Below are positions 7,413-9,706 of a DNA stretch of 9,706 bases, piece after piece. Origin of the DNA: DASTCC01 sp035711465 (lineage in GTDB: Bacteria; Acidobacteriota; Vicinamibacteria; Vicinamibacterales; SCN-69-37). Both the position numbers and the translations under genes were made by a program. The stretch spans positions 1-9,706 of the forward strand of contig DASTCC010000266.1 of NCBI GenBank assembly GCA_035711465.1, in the 5' to 3' direction. The notes beneath the pieces are model-generated. The model worked only from the letters and a program-made list of their open reading frames with translations. It did no database searches and was not told the origin of the DNA. Each line of letters starts with the position of its first letter. Position 1 is the stretch's first letter.

Positions 7413-8783
7413 GTGGTCACATATCTGCTGACGCCAGCGAACGCTTCGGCCACGACGGCCGACGTGTGCGTCGCCGCGGTGTCGCTCAACGAGCCGCCCC
7501 AGGCGCCGGCCAACGCATTCCTGGAGGAGCGGAGCTCGGGCCGCCGCACGCCGGTGGGCGGATGGGATCAGTGGCTCGTGCCGGACGCGAGCGCCGGGAT
7601 GCTCTCCGCACGCGTCCAGCTGTCCGGTTTCGCGCCGCGGACCGTACACCCCATCGACCTCGTCGTCGACAGCGCCATCGTCGCCGATGCGACCGTGACG
7701 ACGCTGCCGGATCGGCTCCCGGTCATCGGCGACAAGCCGTTCACCATCATGCTGGGATCCTGTTTCTACGTGCCCGGCGACAACGGGCGCGTCGGCCGGC
7801 GCTTCGCGGCGCTGCCGTCCGATCTGCGGCCCGACGTGAAGTTTCTCTGCGGCGACCAGGTCTACCTCGACGCGCCGTTCTACCGCTTCCTGGTGCCGCG
7901 CACGAGGCAGGGTCTCGCCGAGTCGTTTCTCGAACGGTACTGGGACACCTGGGCGCAGCCGGGCGCCGGCGCCGGCCCCGGATTCCGGGACGTGCTCAAG
8001 CGCGGCGCCACGTTCTTCACCGCCGACGATCACGAGTTCTGGAACAACGCGCCGTTCCCGTCGTTTGCCGTCAACACCTGGACGGCCGGCGGACGCGACG
8101 CCTGGTGGACGCTCGCCAGCGGGCTGTTCAACGCATTCCAGACGCCCGGTTCGCCGGCGTCGCAGCAGCTGGCCGTCGGCGACTTGAGCATCTTCGTCGC
8201 CGACACGCGGATCAGCCGCGCCGCCGACCGGACGACGTTCATCGAGCCGGCGGCGATGCAGGCACTGGCGACGTGGGCGGCGGGGCTGACATCGCCCGGC
8301 GTCCTCGTCGTCGGCCAGCCGGTCTTCGCGCGCGAAGCCGGCTGGTCGGGCCGCGTCGCCGACTGGAACCTGCCGGACTTCGAGCAGTACGCCACGCTCT
8401 GCCGCATCCTGCTGACCGCGCCGCAGTCGATCGTGATGCTGACGGGCGACGTGCATTACGGCCGCGTCGCGCAGCTCTCGACGATCGACGGTCACGAGCT
8501 GCTCGAGATCATCGCCTCGCCGATGAGCCTGGTCGCGGCTGGCGGCAACCGGGAATGGAAGTCGTCGCCGGCGCTCTTCCCCGACGCGCCCATCCCGGGC
8601 GTCGTGCAGACGCCGATCCGATCGCTGGCCACCTGGCAGCGCGCCGAGGATCACTTCGTGACGCTCGAGCTCTGGCAGGAAGGGCAGCGGCTGCAGATGC
8701 GCGTGCGAACGTGGGAGACATCGCCCAACAGCAGCACGCCGTCGACACCAGTGTTCGAGTACGGGTTGCTTCGGAGGATGTGA
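7413..8783 (+). CDS. PhoD-like metallophosphoesterase (alkaline phosphatase D family)
   Basis: This protein is 456 aa from the GTG at 7413, the only usual start codon in the open frame before the conserved N-terminal beta region; no strong ribosome-binding site supports it. Residues about 12-100 look like the beta-sandwich lead domain seen in PhoD proteins. The catalytic domain follows with GSCFY (115-119), CGDQVYLD (146-153), ADDHEFW (204-210), ADTR (263-266) and LTGDVHYG (343-350). C117, D148 and Y151 match the Cys/Asp/Tyr set that holds iron in Bacillus PhoD, with nearly the same spacing; D206/H207 and D346/H348 are the other expected metal or substrate residues. The enzyme should cleave phosphomonoesters or phosphodiesters; some relatives act on phospholipids or teichoic acid. 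Unlike classical PhoD it has no Sec or twin-arginine signal, which suggests a cytoplasmic protein. Its TGA overlaps the next ATG by one base, so it is coupled to the following gene. Confidence 0.9.
   Translation: MVTYLLTPANASATTADVCVAAVSLNEPPQAPANAFLEERSSGRRTPVGGWDQWLVPDASAGMLSARVQLSGFAPRTVHPIDLVVDSAIVADATVTTLPDRLPVIGDKPFTIMLGSCFYVPGDNGRVGRRFAALPSDLRPDVKFLCGDQVYLDAPFYRFLVPRTRQGLAESFLERYWDTWAQPGAGAGPGFRDVLKRGATFFTADDHEFWNNAPFPSFAVNTWTAGGRDAWWTLASGLFNAFQTPGSPASQQLAVGDLSIFVADTRISRAADRTTFIEPAAMQALATWAAGLTSPGVLVVGQPVFAREAGWSGRVADWNLPDFEQYATLCRILLTAPQSIVMLTGDVHYGRVAQLSTIDGHELLEIIASPMSLVAAGGNREWKSSPALFPDAPIPGVVQTPIRSLATWQRAEDHFVTLELWQEGQRLQMRVRTWETSPNSSTPSTPVFEYGLLRRM
8773..8777 (+). promoter_or_regulatory. 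Shine-Dalgarno for the 284-aa gene
   Basis: GGAGG, five bases before the ATG at 8783 and inside the last codons of the PhoD-like gene. It is the strongest ribosome-binding site in the window. It fixes the start of the 284-aa protein even though the same frame stays open far upstream. Confidence 0.8.
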
Positions 8784-9637
8784 TGGACATTCGGCGATCG
8801 CCGGCCACGACACGCAATGCGCACGTCACCGGCACGCAGGCGCGTCAGGGCGGCGGCAACAAGGAATGGCTGGCGCGGCGGGTGCAGGCCGGGTCGGTCG
8901 TGTTCATCGGCGGCGCGACGCTCGCCGACTTCCGCGTTCGGGTGGCGCAGAGCACGTTCCGGCACGACCTGCTGCCGGGGTTCTGGTCGCTCGTCGGGAT
9001 CGCGGAGTCGTCGACGTCGATGCTGTCCGCGCCGCTCGCTTTCGGTCCCGATCCCTCGATGGTGCCGTCGTCGAACGCGGTGCGGCGGGTGCGGTTCGAC
9101 GAGGTCGACGACCCGGAGCGGTACCCGAATGTCGGCGTCATCGACTTCGCCGCGCCCTCGGCGCCGATCGTCGACAACGTGCGCAAGCTGATGACTCATC
9201 GCGCCGCGATCGATCTGCCGGCGCTGCTGCTGCCCTGGCTCGGCTTCGTGTGGGGCGCGGGCGATCGGCGCAATCCGCTGCTCGACCAAATTGGCCTGCC
9301 GAGCGCGACGCTCGTCGAGACGGCGTTCGGGATGGCCGGCATCGAGCTCACCCCCGGCATGGCGTCGGGATCGAGCTGTCCGGAAGCGATCTGGCAGGCC
9401 GCGGTCTGGTGGCACGACTACTACCGCGAGACGGCGCCGGTGGCCGGCGCGCCGGTCGCCACCGCGCCGCAGGCGCCGACGCGCGCGGCGCGCGCGACAC
9501 GGGACGGCGCGGCCGACACCGATCGTCCGCGCGCGATCGTGCCGAAAGGCGAACACCTGGTGCGGCAGCAGGCCGCCGCCGTCACCTACGAGCAGCCCAC
9601 GCGCACGCGGCGCACGTCGCGACGCTCATCCAGGTGA
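8783..9637 (+). CDS. Unrecognised protein; possible permuted papain/NlpC-P60-like fold lacking the usual catalytic residues
   Basis: This protein is 284 aa. The start is fixed by GGAGG and the TGATG overlap with the PhoD-like gene. No signal peptide or clear membrane helix is seen. I do not recognise a named family, but the layout is suggestive of YiiX-type permuted papain enzymes. WLARRVQAGSVVFIGG (29-44) resembles the GDVVF entry strand of that fold. GFWSLVGIAE (66-75) resembles the SHVGI catalytic-His strand, but with Leu70 for His. RYPNVGVIDF (113-122) resembles the following strand. LPSATLVETAFGMAGIELTP (172-191) resembles the CSELV..AY..AGI.L.P catalytic-Cys helix, but with Ser174 for Cys. 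SCPEAIWQAAVWWHDYY (198-214) resembles the usual TPEAL end segment. Residues about 218-284 are Ala/Arg/Thr-rich low complexity with a very basic end (RTRRTSRRSSR), probably disordered. It lies between a phosphoesterase and a patatin, so a role in lipid or phosphoester processing is likely. Gene reality is well supported; the fold is a hypothesis. Confidence 0.75.
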   Translation: MDIRRSPATTRNAHVTGTQARQGGGNKEWLARRVQAGSVVFIGGATLADFRVRVAQSTFRHDLLPGFWSLVGIAESSTSMLSAPLAFGPDPSMVPSSNAVRRVRFDEVDDPERYPNVGVIDFAAPSAPIVDNVRKLMTHRAAIDLPALLLPWLGFVWGAGDRRNPLLDQIGLPSATLVETAFGMAGIELTPGMASGSSCPEAIWQAAVWWHDYYRETAPVAGAPVATAPQAPTRAARATRDGAADTDRPRAIVPKGEHLVRQQAAAVTYEQPTRTRRTSRRSSR

Positions 9638-9640
9638 GGT
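9632..9640 (+). promoter_or_regulatory. Shine-Dalgarno for the patatin-like gene
   Basis: AGGTGAGGT spans the stop codon of the 284-aa gene, 7-10 nt before the ATG at 9648. It supports that start and indicates that the two genes are co-transcribed. Confidence 0.65.
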
Positions 9641-9647
9641 CCAGCCC

Positions 9648-9706
9648 ATGCCACGATCGTTGATTCTTGCCGGCGGCGGCCTGAAGGTCGCCTATCAAGC
9701 GGGCGT
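9648..9706 (+). CDS. Patatin-like phospholipase (first 19 codons only; 3' end outside window)
   Basis: The visible N-terminus reads MPRSLILAGGGLKVAYQAG. A short beta strand followed by a GGGx(K/R) loop and YQAG at residues 9-19 is the oxyanion-hole motif at the start of patatin-like serine lipid hydrolases. The catalytic GxSxG serine and the Asp would lie beyond the window, so activity cannot be judged. Where most patatins have Gly after the K/R, this one has Val13; I believe some cytoplasmic bacterial patatins share this. No signal peptide is seen. The start is 10 nt after the upstream stop with a good ribosome-binding site, placing it as third gene of the PhoD-like module. Confidence 0.8.
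   Translation, partial: MPRSLILAGGGLKVAYQAG

Noticed and set aside
7391..7457. An 11-bp direct repeat (cggccacgacg at 7391 and 7447) around the PhoD-like start
   Set aside because: It is short, GC-rich and imperfect beyond 11 bp. No further copies were noticed, so it is probably chance.
7466..8782. Upstream part of the frame that contains the 284-aa gene, open for 439 further codons
   Set aside because: It overlaps the PhoD-like gene in another frame with Arg-rich nonsense composition. The strong GGAGG before 8783 marks the true start.
6522..8813. A 763-codon open frame on the minus strand across the VWA and PhoD-like genes
   Set aside because: It lies opposite two well-recognised genes and its composition is Arg/Gln/His-rich with no domain. 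Long antisense frames are expected when third codon positions are nearly all G or C.
1..9706. Frequent gcgatcgc/cgatcg palindromes throughout
   Set aside because: They follow from Ile/Asp/Arg codon use (ATC, GAT, CGC) in a GC-rich genome. They lie inside genes with no regular spacing, so I do not call them a repeat family.
1..9706. tRNA, rRNA, CRISPR, IS ends or recombination sites
   Set aside because: I found no regularly spaced repeats, terminal inverted repeats, transposase-like product or tRNA-like cloverleaf. Nearly all of the window is accounted for by protein genes.

Overview
This window is very GC-rich coding DNA. By eye it is about two thirds G+C or more, and most codons end in G or C. 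It carries several families that were first described in, or are expanded in, Acidobacteriota: two duplicated 'orphan' MacB/FtsX-type permeases (ADOP family), a short acidobacterial-type PadR regulator, and a VWFA-related acidobacterial domain protein. A high-GC acidobacterium, perhaps of the Vicinamibacteria/Luteitalea type, is my best inference. No RNA gene or 16S sequence is present to prove it. Nothing looks like a phage, IS element or CRISPR array, and genes are packed tightly with short gaps.

Layout. At 2-2290 (+) lies the 3' part of an ADOP permease that enters from outside the window. It converges, across only 25 bp, on a second and complete ADOP permease at 2316-4970 (-). The start of that gene overlaps the stop of a PadR-family regulator gene (4967-5293, -), so the regulator and permease form a two-gene operon. 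A 107-bp divergent intergenic region follows (5294-5400). It contains the only clearly AT-rich patch in the window, with a perfect 13-bp palindrome overlapping a good -10 hexamer for padR: a plausible autoregulatory operator. In the other direction lies a second operon: an exported TPR-like protein (5401-6477) coupled by an ATGA overlap to an exported von Willebrand factor A protein with an intact MIDAS site (6474-7337).

After a 75-bp gap comes a third, translationally coupled group that runs off the window: a PhoD-like metallophosphoesterase without a visible signal peptide (7413-8783), an unrecognised 284-aa protein (8783-9637), and the first 19 codons of a patatin-like lipid acyl hydrolase (from 9648). 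The 284-aa protein is the most interesting item. Its layout resembles the circularly permuted papain/NlpC-P60 (YiiX-like) fold, but the positions where I would expect the catalytic His and Cys read Leu and Ser. It may therefore be a catalytically dead or altered scaffold or lipid-handling partner between two hydrolases.

How they fit together. PadR probably represses its own operon and perhaps also the divergent TPR/VWA operon, since both promoters must lie in the same 107 bp. The permeases, the TPR protein and the VWA protein would act at the cell envelope. The PhoD-X-patatin group looks like a phosphoester/phospholipid-processing module. This last paragraph is inference from family and gene order.
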